From Eutreptiella sp. 'Long Island Sound 2002' (taxonomy: Eukaryota; Euglenozoa; Euglenophyceae; Eutreptiales; Eutreptiaceae), in the NCBI GenBank assembly GCA_964036045.1, contig OZ038382.1, forward strand, positions 152,036,961 to 152,100,960: a DNA stretch of 64,000 nt, written 5' to 3'. The notes under the pieces were generated by a model. It searched no databases. It saw only the letters and a list, made by a program, of their open reading frames with translations, and was not told where the DNA came from. The position numbers and the translations under genes are program-made. Below, piece after piece: positions 25,901-40,900 of this stretch; the first letter of the stretch is position 1; each line of letters opens with the position of its first letter.

Positions 25901-28900
25901 TAGTCGTCACCCGTACATAGTATGTGGGGGCGGGGGCAATGGAACCGCCACTTTCCGTTTTGTTCTTTACTCCGGCAGTTGGTATTGAGCTTCTCCTGCG
26001 GGTTGCTGGCTTGACAAGGTGGTTCATCAAGATGTTGAACAAGCATGCGTCCCCACAGGCGGTTCCTGCCTCATTTTGTGGTTCACGTGCCCTCGCGTCT
26101 CTTGAGTACCGGATAGGGTGTGTGAAGGATGTACCACTGCTTGCAGGAATGTGTGGCGGATCCTGCCACTGCATGCGTGCCTGTGTGGTACATTGTGCAA
26201 CTACACGAGTGCCTATGTGGCAGATCACACAGTTGCATGCATGCTCTGCATGACAGATTATGCAATCGTATGCATGTAGATTTGGCACATAATGCAACCG
26301 TATGCATGCATGTGTGGCAAACTAAGCACTGCATGCATGCCGGTGTAGTAGATAAAACTTGTGTAGCAAAGTATGCAACTGCGTGCATACATGTGTGATA
26401 GATTATTGGAATGTATTCATGCTTGTGTGGCAGATACAGCCTGTGTAGCAGCGTATGCGACTGCACGCATACTTGTGTGGCAAATTATGCACATGCATTC
26501 ATGCCGATGTGGCAAATACAACGTGTGTAGCAGAATATGCAACTACATGCCCTGCATGCATGCCTGTGTGACAGATTATGCAACCGCATGTGTGGCAAAT
26601 TATGCAACTGCATGCATTGTTGTGTGGCAGATAGTGCAGTGTGTGCATGCCTGCATGGCAGATTGTGCTACTGCATGCATGCCTGTGTGGCGAATTATGC
26701 AATTGCATGCTTGCCTGTGTGGCACATACCACTAGTAAAGCAGAATGTGGCAGATTGTGCAACCGCGTGTGTGGCAGATTATGCTGCTGCATGCTGTGGC
26801 AGATAATGCATTGTGTGCATGCCTGTGTGGTAGATTGTGCGCCTGCATGCATGCCTGTGGAGCAGAGACAGCTTGTGTAGCAGAATATGCAACAGCATGC
26901 ATACCTGTGTGACATATTATGCAAATGTATTCATGCCTGTGTGGCACATACAACGTGTGTGCACTACATGCTTATGCGGGTGGCAGATTTTGCAAATGTA
27001 TTCATGCTTGTGTGGCAGATACAACATGTGTAGTAGAATGTGCCACTGCATATAGCTGCATGCTTGCCTGTATGGCAGAGAATGCCGTGCATGCATGCAT
27101 GTGTGGCGGATTTTGCAACCATGTGCATGCCTGTGTGGCAGATACAGCATGTGTAGCAGCATCTTTGACCGCATGCAACCGCGTGCAAGCCTGGGTGGCG
27201 GATTATGTGACTGCAGGCATGTGTGTGTGGCAGACCATGCGGTGCCTGTGTGGTAGATTATGCCACTGCATGCCTGCCTATGGGGTAGATCCGACTTGCG
27301 TGGCAGATTATGCGACTACATGTGTGGCAGATACAGCTTGTATAGCAGACTGTGCGACTGCATGCATACCAATGTGACAAATTATGCACATGTATCCATG
27401 CATGTGTGGCACGTACAGCCTGCGTAGCAGAATATGCGATTACATGCATACTTGTGCGACACGATATGCAAATGTATTCAGGCGTGTGTGGCAGGTATAG
27501 CCTGCATAGCAGAATATGTGACTACATGCATGCCTGTGTGGCAGAGACAGCATGTGTAGCAGAATATGCGACTCCCTCCCTCCCTCCCTCCCTCCCTCGC
27601 ACATGCAAGTGTGCCTGCATGGCTTATTATGCACAAGGTGCGGCCCTATGTAAACGGCGCTTGAGCCCCTCTCGGGATCTCCCTCAACACTCCGTGCTAT
27701 GGGCTATGCTATGCTATGTGGTGTTGTGCTTGCTGTCATTGGCTCGCGGGAGGGGGGGGCAGTGTGTTGTCACCCATGGCATCAATGTTCGGTGGTTCGA
27801 TCAAGTTCCTTGCGCCCAGCTAATTGTTTACCTTGGAGAGCTATGCTGTATTAACCAATGGTCGAGTAATGGCCCTACCCAACCTTTTTGCCGCCATGGT
27901 AACGTCGAACCTTGCAGCCCAAGGTCCACATACTCTTTATCCATTGCTGCGGCGAATTTTCTACTACTATACGCAAAGCATTTCATCCCTTGTGGTTGTT
28001 TTTCTTTTTGGTCTGGACCAAGATGAGCTGGCGTAGCCTGCTCACCGTATGGTACTCGCCCGTCCCACAGTCCCGCCCGTGTGAGAAGCACACCCCACGT
28101 GATTCCTGCAGAGTTGTTGGGGAGTGTTGCCTCAAGCACCAAAGACCCTCAGATGTTTGTTTTGGGTCAAAAATGGGTGGATGCTTTTTGCAGTGGACCT
28201 TGGCACATGATATTTCTCCTTGACCCTTTGTTGTGCTATTACCAAAATACCAATTTTCTTTTTTCAAGTGCAGGTTCTGGGTCACCTCTGGACGTTGTGG
28301 GTTTTGTCTTGGTTCTTGGGCACCTGTCTGAGCCCGTTCTAATGGGGGGTCCGGTCGCTGGGTTCACCAACCCCCCTCCCTTAATTTTGCAACATGCCCC
28401 TGGTTTTGACCAAGCCAATGGTCCTAGTTCAATTTTGGACACCTCCGTCTTATGGTATTTTTGAAATGCCCCGAGATTGTACCCATGCCCACTCCCGACT
28501 GCCCACTCCCGACTGCTGATACAAGGTGCAGGGTGCTTGAGGCCAGGTGCTGACGGCCGACATTGGTGCACCGGGGGGGCCCAGTGTACTGTCACTGCCC
28601 ACCATCTCGAGGGGTGCTGTGCTCTGTCACGGTCCTCCAAGGCACCGTAGGGGGGCTTGGGGTGCTGTCACTGCCCATCGGACGCCAGTTGCGGCTTGGC
28701 CTAGGACGCTGAAGCGATCAAAGTCATGGGCCCTCAGTTTGGGCTTCATGGGCCGTGTCCTCGGGATGCGGCCCCCGGAATGCTTCCTCTCCATCCATCC
28801 ATCCATCCACTTTTTTGAGGTTTTGAGGGAGGTTAAGGGGGGGGGGGGGTTGGGGGGGTTCAAAAATCGATGCCCACCCCCCCCCTCTATTTTGGGTCGA

Positions 28901-31900
28901 AAAGCAAGAATCTTTCGGGTTTTTTCGATTTTGAGCCGAAAAAGTGTTTCCAGGTCCCGACTCCATGGGGTTCGTATGGGGCGGAGTGGGACGAGCACTG
29001 ATGCAGTTCATGCTCTTTTCAGCCATTTTGGGTATGTTGGCGGTGTTGGTGACCTCGGTGACCCCGTGGTACCCACTCTGAGGGGTGTGAGTGGGGATGT
29101 TGTGACGGTACATGCCTACTAGGATACGAAAGGGCGTTTTTTGCAATCTCTAGCCTTGCCTAGGGCCGGTCCAAACTCGTGCAAAAAATGCAAAATGAAT
29201 GTTTGCACCAATACTTGCTCACATGAGTGAATGTGCCGGTACACAACCTGGGCACCCTGGGCAGCTGAAAAGTCGAAGTTTTTGATTTTTTTTTATACGG
29301 CGATCACCTAAAATGACTATCCAAGCTATGTAAAGCATGTTTTAGGCAGCATTTCGGTGTTTTTCACCTTATTTGGGTATTGGGCGTGGGGTTGGGGGGG
29401 GGGGGGTTCTCACAAGGCATTGGTACACAACGTGCTGATGCAGTTTTTCACCCTGGGCAGCTCAAAAGTCGAAGTTTTTGAAACCTATTTTTCCGATACC
29501 GTGATCACCTAAAATGACCATCCAAGCTATGTAAAGCATGTTTTAGGCAGTATTTTGGTGTTTTTCACCGAATTTGGGTATTGGGTGGTGGGGGGGGGGG
29601 TCTCACAAGGGATTGGTACCACAACCTGCTGATGCAGTTGTTCACCTTGGGCCGCTCTAAAATCAAAGTTTTCGAAACTTATTTCATTGATACCGTCATC
29701 AAAGCCAAATCAGAAGTCCGGCTATCCGGCCCCCGCAAGTTGGGAACGACGGCAAGGCGGGGCCTCAGGTACGTCGGAAAGGATCCGCCCCATTCAAACC
29801 CCAAGGAGTCGGGACCCGGAAACACTTTTTCGGCTCAAAATCGAAAAAAACCAAAAGATTGTTGATGTGCGACCCCAAAAAGCGGGCAGCCGACTTTTGA
29901 CACCCATCAACCCCCCCCCCCCCCACACCGCCCACCCACCCACCTCCCTCAAAACCTCTAAAACGCGGGTTTCAAGTGGGGGGGGGGGGGTCGGGGGGCT
30001 CCGGACCGAAAACTCATTGGGGGATGCGTTTATTGGACAAAATAATGATTTTACAAGGGGTTAAACTAACAATTCAACCCCTTGGGGTAGGGTACGTGAA
30101 TAGCCCCCAAAAGGCCAAAATGGGGTATGTGGCGTTTGCCCCCATATACGCCTGACTAGCTTTGATCTTACGACCTCTGCAAGGTGATTTTGGGGCTTTT
30201 GGAGGGCCCATGGCACGGGCTACATAGGTGTAGCGGCCACTACGTGGGTCCCCATGAGTGCTCAAGTACAAGTATTGTCACCAAATGATCACCCAAACCC
30301 ATCCTAGGGGCAACGCAAGGGTTTCGGAAAAAGTCAAAATGTCGTTGAACTTGTAGGCCCGTTTTGGGAGGGCCCAGGAGATCATTTACCATGTCAACGT
30401 GAGAGACCACACGAACTTCTTTGAAGTGTGCACGCGCTTGGGAAAGCCAAACAACTTTGGTTGGACCGGTGACGTGTTTGTAGAGGCCTCTAACGCGTTC
30501 CTTTTAAGCGTGGACGCCTTTGGGAAGGCCAAACAAGAGGGGTGGAAGGGTTGACGTAATTGTCGAGGCCTAGCACTTTTGGGCCATTTTTGCTATGTTG
30601 GCGGTTCTGGCGACCTCGGTGACCCCGTGGTACCCACACTGAGGGGTGTGAGTGGCGATGTTGTGACAGTATATGCCTACAAGGATACCAAAGGACGTTT
30701 TTTGCACTTTGTAGCCTTGCTTAGGGCCGGTCACAACCCGTGCCAAAGACGCCAAATGACTGTTTAGACCAATAATTGCTCACATGAGTGAATGGGCCCA
30801 CCCACAACCTACTTGTGCAGTTTTTCACCCTGGGCAGCTCAAAAATCGAAGTTTCCGAAACTTTTTTTTTTGATATCATGACCACACAACATGACCATCC
30901 AAGGTATGTAAAGCATGTTTCGGGCCGTATTTACATGTTTTTCACCTTATTTGGGTGTTGGGCGCGCAGTGGTTGGGTCCTCCAAGGATTATTGGTACAC
31001 AACGTGCTTTTGCATTTTTTCACCTTGGATAGCTCAAAAATAGAAGTTTTCGAAACTCATTTTTTTGACATTTTGATCACCTAAAATGACCATCCAAGGT
31101 ATGTACAGCATGTTTTAGGCCATATTTATGTGTTCCGGTATTGGGTGCGGGGAGGGGGGGGGGGGGGCACCCAAGGTATTGGCACACAACCTGCTTATGC
31201 ACGTTTTCACCTTGGGCATCTCAAAAAGCGAAGTTTTCGAAACTCATTTCTTTGACATTGTGATCACCTAAAATGATTATCCGAGCTATGGAAAGCGTGC
31301 TTTAGGCCGCATTTATGTGGTTTTCACCCTATTTGGGTATTGCGTGCCGGCGGCGGGGCGGGGGGAGGGGGGGCTCCCCAGCGGATTGGTACACAACCTG
31401 CTTATGCAGTTTTTCACCCTAGGCAGCTCAAAAATCAAAGTTTCCGCGGCTTTTTTTTTTTGATACCGCAATCACCTGAAATGACCATCCAAGCGATCTA
31501 AAGCCTATTTTANNNNNNNNNNNNNNNNNNNNNNNNNNNNNNNNNNNNNNNNNNNNNNNNNNNNNNNNNNNNNNNNNNNNNNNNNNNNNNNNNNNNNNNN
31601 NNNNNNNNNNNNNNNNNNNNNNNNNNNNNNNNNNNNNNNNNNNNNNNNNNNNNNNNNNNNNNNNNNNNNNNNNNNNNNNNNNNNNNNNNNNNNNNNNNNN
31701 NNNNNNNNNNNNCCCCATGAGTGCTCAAGTACAAGTATTGTCACCAAATGATCACCCAAACCCATCCTAGGGGCAACGCAAGGGTTTCGGAAAAAGTCAA
31801 AATGTCGTTGAACTTGTAGGCCCGTTTTGGGAGGGCCCAGGAGATCATTTACCATGTCAACGTGAGAGACCACACGAACTTCTTTGAAGTGTGCACGCGC

Positions 31901-34900
31901 TTGGGAAAGCCAAACAACTTTGGTTGGACCGGTGACGTGTTTGTAGAGGCCTCTAACGCGTTCCTTTTAAGCGTGGACGCCTTTGGGAAGGCCAAACAAG
32001 AGGGGTGGAAGGGTTGACGTAATTGTCGAGGCCTAGCACTTTTGGGCCATTTTTGCTATGTTGGCGGTTCTGGCGACCTCGGTGACCCCGTGGTACCCAC
32101 ACTGAGGGGTGTGAGTGGCGATGTTGTGACAGTATATGCCTACAAGGATACCAAAGGACGTTTTTTGCACTTTGTAGCCTTGCTTAGGGCCGGTCACAAC
32201 CCGTGCCAAAGACGCCAAATGACTGTTTAGACCAATAATTGCTCACATGAGTGAATGGGCCCACCCACAACCTACTTGTGCAGTTTTTCACCCTAGGCAG
32301 CTCAAAAATCAAAGTTTCCGCGGCTTTTTTTTTTTGATACCGCAATCACCTGAAATGACCATCCAAGCGATCTAAAGCCTATTTTAGGCCGGATTTATGT
32401 GTTTTTCACCCTATTTGCGTATTGGGTGAGGGGGGGGGGGGTTCTCCCAAGGCATTGGTACACAACTCGCTTACGTAGTTTTTCATATATAGCTATATAG
32501 CTATATATACCTATCTAGCTCAAAAATCGAAGTTTCCGCAACTCATTTTTTTGATTTTGTGATCACCTAAAATGACCATCGAAGATATGTAAAGCATATT
32601 TTAGGCCGTATTTATGTACTTTTTACTCCATTTTCGGTGTGTGTTGCTTGGGGTAGGTTCTCTGCGGTGGACTTGCCAAAGTCAATAGAATTGCTGTTGC
32701 ATAGGCTGTTTAGTGACACCCACCTCCCCCAAAACCTGAAAAAAATGGGTTTCAAGGGGGAAATTTTTTGGGGGGTCCGGACCAAAAACTCATTGGGGGA
32801 TGTGTTTATTGGACAAAATAATGATTTTAAAAGGGGTTAAACTAACAATTCAACCCCTTGGGGTAGGGTACATGAATAGCCCCAAAAAGGCCCATAATGG
32901 GGGGTTATGTGGCGTTTTCCCCTATCTACGCCTGCCTGCCTTTGATCTAACAACTTGTGCGAGGTTATCTTCAAGCTTTTGGGGCCCATGGCTGGGGCCA
33001 GATGGGCCTAGTGGCCACTACATGGGTCCCCATCGGCACTCAAGTCCCCGTGTTGTCACCAAATGATCACCCAAACCATCCTAGAGGCAACAGAACGGTT
33101 TCAGAAAAAGTCGAAATGTGAAAAAATTTTAACTGTCGGGGGGTGGGGGGGGCGTGGGGGGCACGGGGGGGGGGGGGTCAAAAAATGACCCCTCTTTTTT
33201 TTTGGGTCGCAAATCATGAATATTTTGGTTTTTTTCGATTTTGAGCCGAAAAAGTGTTTCTCGGTCCCGACTCCATGGGGTTTTTATGGGGCGGAGTGGG
33301 ATGAGCGCTTATGCAGACACCCATTCGGCTAAATTGGTAACGCACAAATGCAAGAAGCATGTGGCTAATTCAGACACAAGGGTTAAAGTGAAAGCACGTG
33401 CCGCTGGACGGAGCCAATGCCGCAAAATGAAGGGTTGGCCAGCGGCTGCGATAGGGCGCCATACAATCAGTTGCTTCGTAAGTGATTTTGCTTTAGCCAA
33501 TATATAGAGTAGAGGTATCGAGGCATTTTTGTTGAGAGACCCAACCCCCCCCCCCCCCCCCCGCCCACACACACACACACCCAATAAGGTGAAAAACACA
33601 TAAATACGGCCTAAAACATGCTTTACGTACCGTGGTTGGTCGTTTTAGGTGATCACGGTATCAAAAAAATAAGTTTCAAAAACTTCGAATTTTGAGCTGC
33701 CCAGGGTGAAAAACTGCATAAGCAGGTTGTGTACGAATGCCTTGGGAGGACCCCCCCCCCCCCCCGCGCAATACCAAAATTAGGGTGAAAAACACTAAAT
33801 ACGGCCTAAAACATGCTTTACATAGCTTGGATAGTCATTTTAGGTGATCACAATATCAAAAAAAAAGGTTCGAAAACTTCTATTTTTGAGTTTCCCAAGG
33901 TGAAAAACTACACAAGCAGGTTGTGGAGGGGCCCCATTCACTAGGCCCTTATTGGTGGAAACAGGCATTTCGCATCTTTGGCACGGATTTTGACCGGCCC
34001 TAGGCAAGGCTAGAGACTGCGAAAAACGTCCTTTCGTATCCTAGTAGGCATATACCGTCACAACATTCCCACTCACACCCCCCAGAGTGGGTACCACGGG
34101 GTCACCGAGATCGCCAAACATAGCAACATAGCAAAAATGGCTGAAAAATGCATAAACTGCATAAGCACTCATCCCAATCCGCCCCTTAAAAACCCCATGG
34201 AGTCGGGACCGAGAAACACTTTTTCGGCTCAAAATCGAAAAAAACCAAAAGATTCATGATTTGCGACCCCAAAAAAATAGGGGTCATTTTTTGACTCCCC
34301 CCCTGCCCCCCACGCCCCCCCCCCCCCACCTCCCCCAAAACCTGAAAAAAAATGGGTTTCAAGGGGGAGGGTTTTTGGGGGGGTCCGGACCAAAAACTCA
34401 TTGGTTTCCTGCTTTCGACTCCTTGCCCAACTTCTACTACATGCACGATCAAAGCTAAAACTCAAGGGGCCGCCGTAGATAGCTTCACCTTAATTTTTTT
34501 TCATTCTTTCTTGGTGAAGCCGCACTGTCTACAAGGTGGGGTGCCAAGGTCACCAAGGGGTTCCTTCGCTGGCAAGGGTCGGGGGGAGAGTGGACATCTT
34601 TGGCATGCAGGAGTCCAACAGAGCATGGAAGAGGTTAATGGCCATAAGCCTGAAAATTGTGTGCCTCCCCTCACCTCCCTCCTCGGCAGTCCCCTTCCAT
34701 GCTTCGACTTTTCTCTCATTGGGTGAGGGACAATGGAATGCGTAAAATCAGAGCCATTGGGAACAACGGTTGGTGGGAAGTGTTTTTGTGCATGTTTTGT
34801 TTGTACACCAATTACCAGTGATTTCTGATAGCAAAATGTGCTGTTTGTTATAGCAAGGGGATCAGAGTTGACAGTAGTCAGTCACAGACCTTGGAGGACC

Positions 34901-37900
34901 TGAGCAAGCCCTATTTGCACGACACGCTCACCTTTCAACGGAGAACAAGTTGTATACACTGTGTGTGTGTGTGTTACCTGCAACCGTCCCCTTTCTTTAC
35001 CACAACAACACCAAGAACAATATTGAACGTCAAACACTGCTGTTACTCCTGCCAAGAGAACCAAGACATCAATGGTGATGTCAACAGGTGTATTCCCACC
35101 CAGGCACTGCAGCCAGAGAAAATATTTGTGGGCAACAAGTTGTCATCTGTCACACTTCTGCTGCATTATTTGCATGTGAGCTCGCATATTGTCCAAGACA
35201 TAGTGCTCCCCACCTGTAGGCTGCTGAATTCAGTGTGTTTTTCTCAATCTGTGTTCCCCTATTTTTCTGCCCCCATTCAGTGAAAATTTTCCCCCGATTT
35301 GAAGGGGATGCCCCATTGGCAGCCAAACGTCTGACTCTGAGGCCCCCCTCATTTCTCCTACAAACTGACTGTTGAGAGATTTTGCTCAGCAATCAGCAGG
35401 ATAAATGTTCCAAAGAAGTTACAATTCATCAATTGATCACCAGCCCAGCTGTAGACGACATGGAACCTCACTCCCATGTCCCACTCACAAACTGCCCCCC
35501 CCCCCCCAAGAATTGTGGCTTCGTGTTGATTCTGCCCCTGTGTCGTTCCGCTTACCCCCCATCGCCCCTCCCCCCTGTTCTTCGGCTGCCCTGATGCCCC
35601 CCCCCCCCGCCGCCCACCCGGTTTTGGACCCAGGCGTTCTCCCCATGTTTGGCAGGACTTGGAGCTGGCACGGACCATGACACAGAAGGACCATGAGATC
35701 CAGCAGAAGCGCATGCGCGCCGAGTTTGCGCAGCTGCAGGCGCAACTGGACATGGCACGGGCGCTACCGGCGATACCGGCCGACACCCCACAGACATCTG
35801 CATCCAGCCGCAGAAGTGTGAGTGTGCACGTCGTACAGCAGCGTGACAGGGCCTATACTGAGCTTGAGAGAGTCGTGGCCTACCTGGAGCGCTGGCTACA
35901 GGGCCCCTCAGAGAACAACTTGATAGGGCTCACGGCAGAAAGCAGCCAAATCATCAACACCTCCGCACCGACTGGGCAGTCTATTGTGGATTGGCTCAAC
36001 GCCGTATTGCGTCGAGCCCCCGGGCTATGGCCTGCGCAGCGCAAGCTCAAGTCTTTGAACGACCCGCACTTGCTTAAGGGGGTGTTGGTGGTACTGGAGG
36101 TCATCCAGCCCTCAACAGCCCTAACCCTCAGCAAGCAGCCTTGTGGAACTGACCATCCCACACCATCCCTCACCATCCCTCACATTTCGTCACCATCGCA
36201 CATCATCCCTCATCATCCCTTGTCATCCCTCACCATCCCTCATTATCCCTCAACAGCTCTCATCACAGGACATCACACAACATCACCCCACACCATCCCT
36301 CATCATCCCCCATCATCCCAGACCATCCCTCACCATCCGTGATTACACCGCATCGTCCCACACTATCCCTCAGCACCGTACAGCACTCCTCATCATCCCT
36401 CATCACCCCACACCAGCCCTCATCATTCCTGATCATCCCTCACATTCCCTCACCATCCCTCACGATGCCTCACCATCCGTCGTCACCCCACGCCGTCTGT
36501 CATCATCCCCCATCATCCCACACTGTCCATCACCATCCATCACCATCCCTCATCCCTCATCATCCCTCACAATCCCTCACCATCCCTCACCATCCCTTAC
36601 CCTCGCTCGTCACCGGTCATCATGCCTCATCATCCCCCACCAACACTCACCATCTGTTATCATCCCTCACCATCCCTCATTTTGCCTCACCACCCCTCAT
36701 CATCCCTCATCATCCCTCATCATCCTTCATCATCCCTCACCGTCCCTCATCATCCCTCACCATACCTAAGTATCCCTCATCATCCATCATCCTCCCTCAT
36801 CACCCCTCCTCCTTTGCCATCCCACATCATCCCTCATCATCCCTCACCATCGCTCACCATCCCTCATCATCCATCACCATCCCTCAGTATCCGTCATCCT
36901 CACTCATCATGCCTAATCATCTTTCACCACCCCTCGTCATCCCTCATTATCCCTCACCATCCCTCATAATCCTTCACCATCCTTCATCATCCCTCACCAT
37001 CCCTGATTTTGCCTCACCAGCCCTCATCATCCCTCATCATCCCTCATCATCCCCCACCATCGCTCACCATTCCTCATCATCCATCACCATCCCTCAATAT
37101 CCTTCAGCATCGCTCACCATCGTTGATCATCCCTCATCATCCCTCATGATCCCTCATCATCCCTCATCATCCCTCATCATCCTCTGATCCCTACCATCGC
37201 TGACCATCCCTCACCGTCCCTCATCGTCCGTCACCATCCCTTATCATCCGTGATCATTGCTCATCACCCCTCATCATCCCTCATCACTTTTGATCATTAT
37301 TCACTACCTCTCATCATCCCTCATTATTCCTCATCATTCCTCATCATCCTTCACCTTCCCTCATTCCTCATCCTCCCTCATGATCCCTCATTATCCCTCA
37401 CCACCCCTCATCCTCCCTCACCTTCTCCTAGTATCCCTCACCATCCCTCGGTATCCCTCACCAGCCCTTAGCAGCCCTTATCATTCCTCGCCATCCCTCA
37501 TCATCCCTCATCATCCCTCATCATCCCTCATCATCCCTCATCGCTCCTCACCATCCCTTAGTATCCCTCATTATCCCTCATCATCCCTCACCTTCTCCTA
37601 GTATCCCTCACCATCCCTGAGTATCCCTCACCATCCCTTACCAGCCCTTATCATTCCTCGCCATCCCTCATCATCCCTCATCATCCCTCATCATCCCTCA
37701 CCATCACTCAATATCCTTCATAATCCCTGATAATCCCTCATTATCCCTCACCATCCCTCACCATCGCTCATCAACCTTCACCATCCCTCAACATCACTCA
37801 TCATCCGTCACCATCCCCCACCATCCCGCATCATTCCTCACCAACCCTCAATATCCCTCACCATCGCTCACCACCGCTCACGATCGCTCATCACCCCTCA

Positions 37901-40900
37901 TCATCCTTCACCATCCCTCTTCATACCTCATCATCTCTCAGTAACCTTCATCATCTCTCATCATCCCTCGACATTCCTCATCATCCCTCATTATCCCTCA
38001 TCATCCCTCACCATCCCTCACCATCCCTGATCATCCCTTATCATCCCTCACCATCACTCACCATCCTTCATTGCCCCTCATCATCCCTCACCCTCCCTCG
38101 CCATTCCTCACCATTCCTCAGGTTCCCTCAACATCGCACACCATCCCTCATCATCCCTCATCATCTCTCAATCCCGACCATCGCTCACCATCGCTCACCA
38201 TCCCTCATCATCCCTCACCATCCCTCTTCATCCCTAACCATAATTCAGTGTCCCTCATCATCTCTCATCATCTCTGATCATCATTCACTACCCCTCATCG
38301 TCCCTCATTATCCCGCATCATCCCTCATCCCTCATCATCCTTCACCATCCCTCATCATCCCTCACCATCCCTCATCATCCCTCTGTATTCCTCATCATTC
38401 CTCATCACTCATCATCCCTCATCATCGCTCACCATACCTCAATATCCCTCATCATCTCTCAACATCCTTCATCATCCTTCACCACCCCTCATCATCCCTC
38501 ACCATTCCTCAGCATCCCTAATCATCCCTCACGGTCCCTCATCATCCCTCACCATCCCTCATCATCTGTCATCATCCCCGACCACCCCTCATCATCTGCA
38601 TCGCTCATCATCGCTCACCATACCTCAATATCCCTCATCATCCCTCACCACCCCTCATCATCCTTCGTCATCCTTTGCCATCCTTCATCATCCCTCATCG
38701 TCCCTCATCATCCCTCATCACCCCTCATCATCCGTCACCATCCGCCAGTATCCCTCAGTATCCCTCACCATATTGTAGTATCCCTCACCATCCCTTACCA
38801 TCCCTGATCATTCCTCGCCATCCCTCATCATCTCTCATCATCCCTAATCATCCCTCATAATCCCTCAGTATGCCTCACCATCCCTCAGCATTGCTCATCA
38901 TCCCTCACCATCCCTCATCATCCCTCATCATCCCTCACCATTCCTCAGTATCCCTCACCATCGCTCACCGCCGCTGACCATCGCTCATCAGCGCTCATCA
39001 TCCTTCACCATCCCTCATCATCCCTCATCATCCCTCACCACCCCTCATCATCCCTCATCATCACTCATCATCCCTCATCATCGCTCACCATACCTCAAAA
39101 TCCTTCATCTTCACTCACCATCCCTCATCATTCCTCACCACCCCTCATTATCCCTCGCCACCCCCTCATCATCCCTCACCATTCCTTAGCACCCCTAATC
39201 ATCCCTCACAGTCCCTCATCATCCCTCGTCATCACTCATCATCCTTCACCACTCCCCATCATCCTTCACCATCCCTCATCATCTCTCATCATCCCTCACC
39301 ACCCCCATCACCCCCCATCATCCCTCATCATCGCTCTTCATCGCTCACCATACCTCAATATCCCTCATCATCCTTCATCATCCCTCATCATCCCTCATCA
39401 TCCCTCTTCATCCCTCATCATCCCTCTTCATCCCTCATCATCCATCACCATCCGCCGGTATCCCTCACCATCGCGGTTCATCCCTCATCCAACTATCCCC
39501 ACTAGCTGCCGAGGCGGTGATTATCTGTGAGTGGCCGATGTGCCCCTCGTTCCAATGGGTGCCGGTTTTGTGGACTATGTGCTCAGCATTGTTAATGATG
39601 ATCGTATTGTGCGCAAAAATTCCCATTTTTGCGGCACCGAGTGGTGGTGCGAGAGCAACATTGAATCTCGCAGTTAACTTTCTGTCATCTCAGAATACAA
39701 TGTTGTATCATATTCTATTCTTTGTGCATGTGAAATACCATGTCTGTGACACCTTTTTGCTTGCTTGTCACCTACCAGTCCTGCCACTCTTTCCCGTCCC
39801 TACCAAGAGGATGCACAAAGGCCACGACCCGAAGGACTTCCACAGGAGGATGCTCAAAGACCAAAAAATGCAGGACTTCAACCGTGATTGCAATCCACAC
39901 ATGTGTTGTTGCTCTGCATGTTTCGCATTTTGTTCCAATATTCCTCAAATTTTACCCGTCATTTCACCAATTTTCCCCAATCTTCTCCAAATTTCAGAAT
40001 TTTTATATATACTTTTATCCGAATGTGTTCATGAATCCCCCATTTTGGCCCATTTTCCTCCATTTTCCTCCACTTTTCCTCCATTTTCCTCCATTTCCCC
40101 CCCCATTTTTCTCCATTTCCCCCCATTTTTCTCATTTTTCTCATTTTTCGGAACTCTGAAAACCCCATTCGGTGCATCGGTGAGTTCGGTGTCGGCTAGT
40201 GCGGATGCCTGCTCATCATCCTTCTCCTTCCCTCATTCATCCCTCATCATCCCTCACCATCCCTCACCATCCCTCACCATCCCTGATCATCCCTCATCAT
40301 CCCTCACCACCGCTCACCGTCCTTCGTTATCCCTCGTCATCCCTCACCTTCCCTCACCATCGCTCACAATCCCTCACCATCCCTCACCATCCCTCACCAT
40401 CCCTCATCATCCTTCACCAGCCCTCATCACCCCTCATCATCCCTCATCATCCCTCATCATCCTTCACCACCCCTCATCATCCCTCACCATTCCTCAGTAT
40501 TCCTCACCATCGCTCATCATCCCTCACCATCCCTCATCATCCCTCACCACCCCTCATCATCCCTCACCATTCCTCAGTATTCCTCACCATCGCTCATCAT
40601 CCCTCACCATCCCTCATCATCCCTCACCATCCCTCATCATCCCTCACCATCCCTTATCATCCCACAGTATCCATCATCATCCCTGACCCACCCTCATCAT
40701 CCCTCATCATCTTTCGCCATCCCACATCATCATCCCATCCCTCATCATCCCTCACCACCCCTCATCATCCCTGATCATCCCTCGCCATCCTTCATTATCC
40801 CTCAGCATACCTCAGTATCACTCATTGTCCCTCATCGTCCCTCATCATCCCTCATCGTCCTTCGCCACCCCTTATCATCCCTCATTATCCCTCATCATCC

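Larger units (their letters stand above)
23328..35655 (+). other. Intron 3 (12.3 kb, includes the N gap)
   Basis: GT...GGCAG intron made almost entirely of interspersed and tandem repeats, listed separately as families R1, R2 and R3 and a TGCATG minisatellite. Stretches 27640-28540 and 34400-35640 hold no recognised feature except short low-complexity runs. A small undetected exon in the gap region remains possible, but the flanking phases are already compatible. Confidence 0.6.

Noticed and set aside
26083-27377. Cys-rich frames of up to 152 codons on both strands
   Set aside because: They are products of the TGCATG minisatellite, with equal coding appearance on both strands.
36339-37187. 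Long Ser/Pro/His/Ile open frame of 282 codons
   Set aside because: It is a translation of the 10-bp minisatellite. All copies of the repeat give the same peptide, and there is no start context or non-repeat domain.
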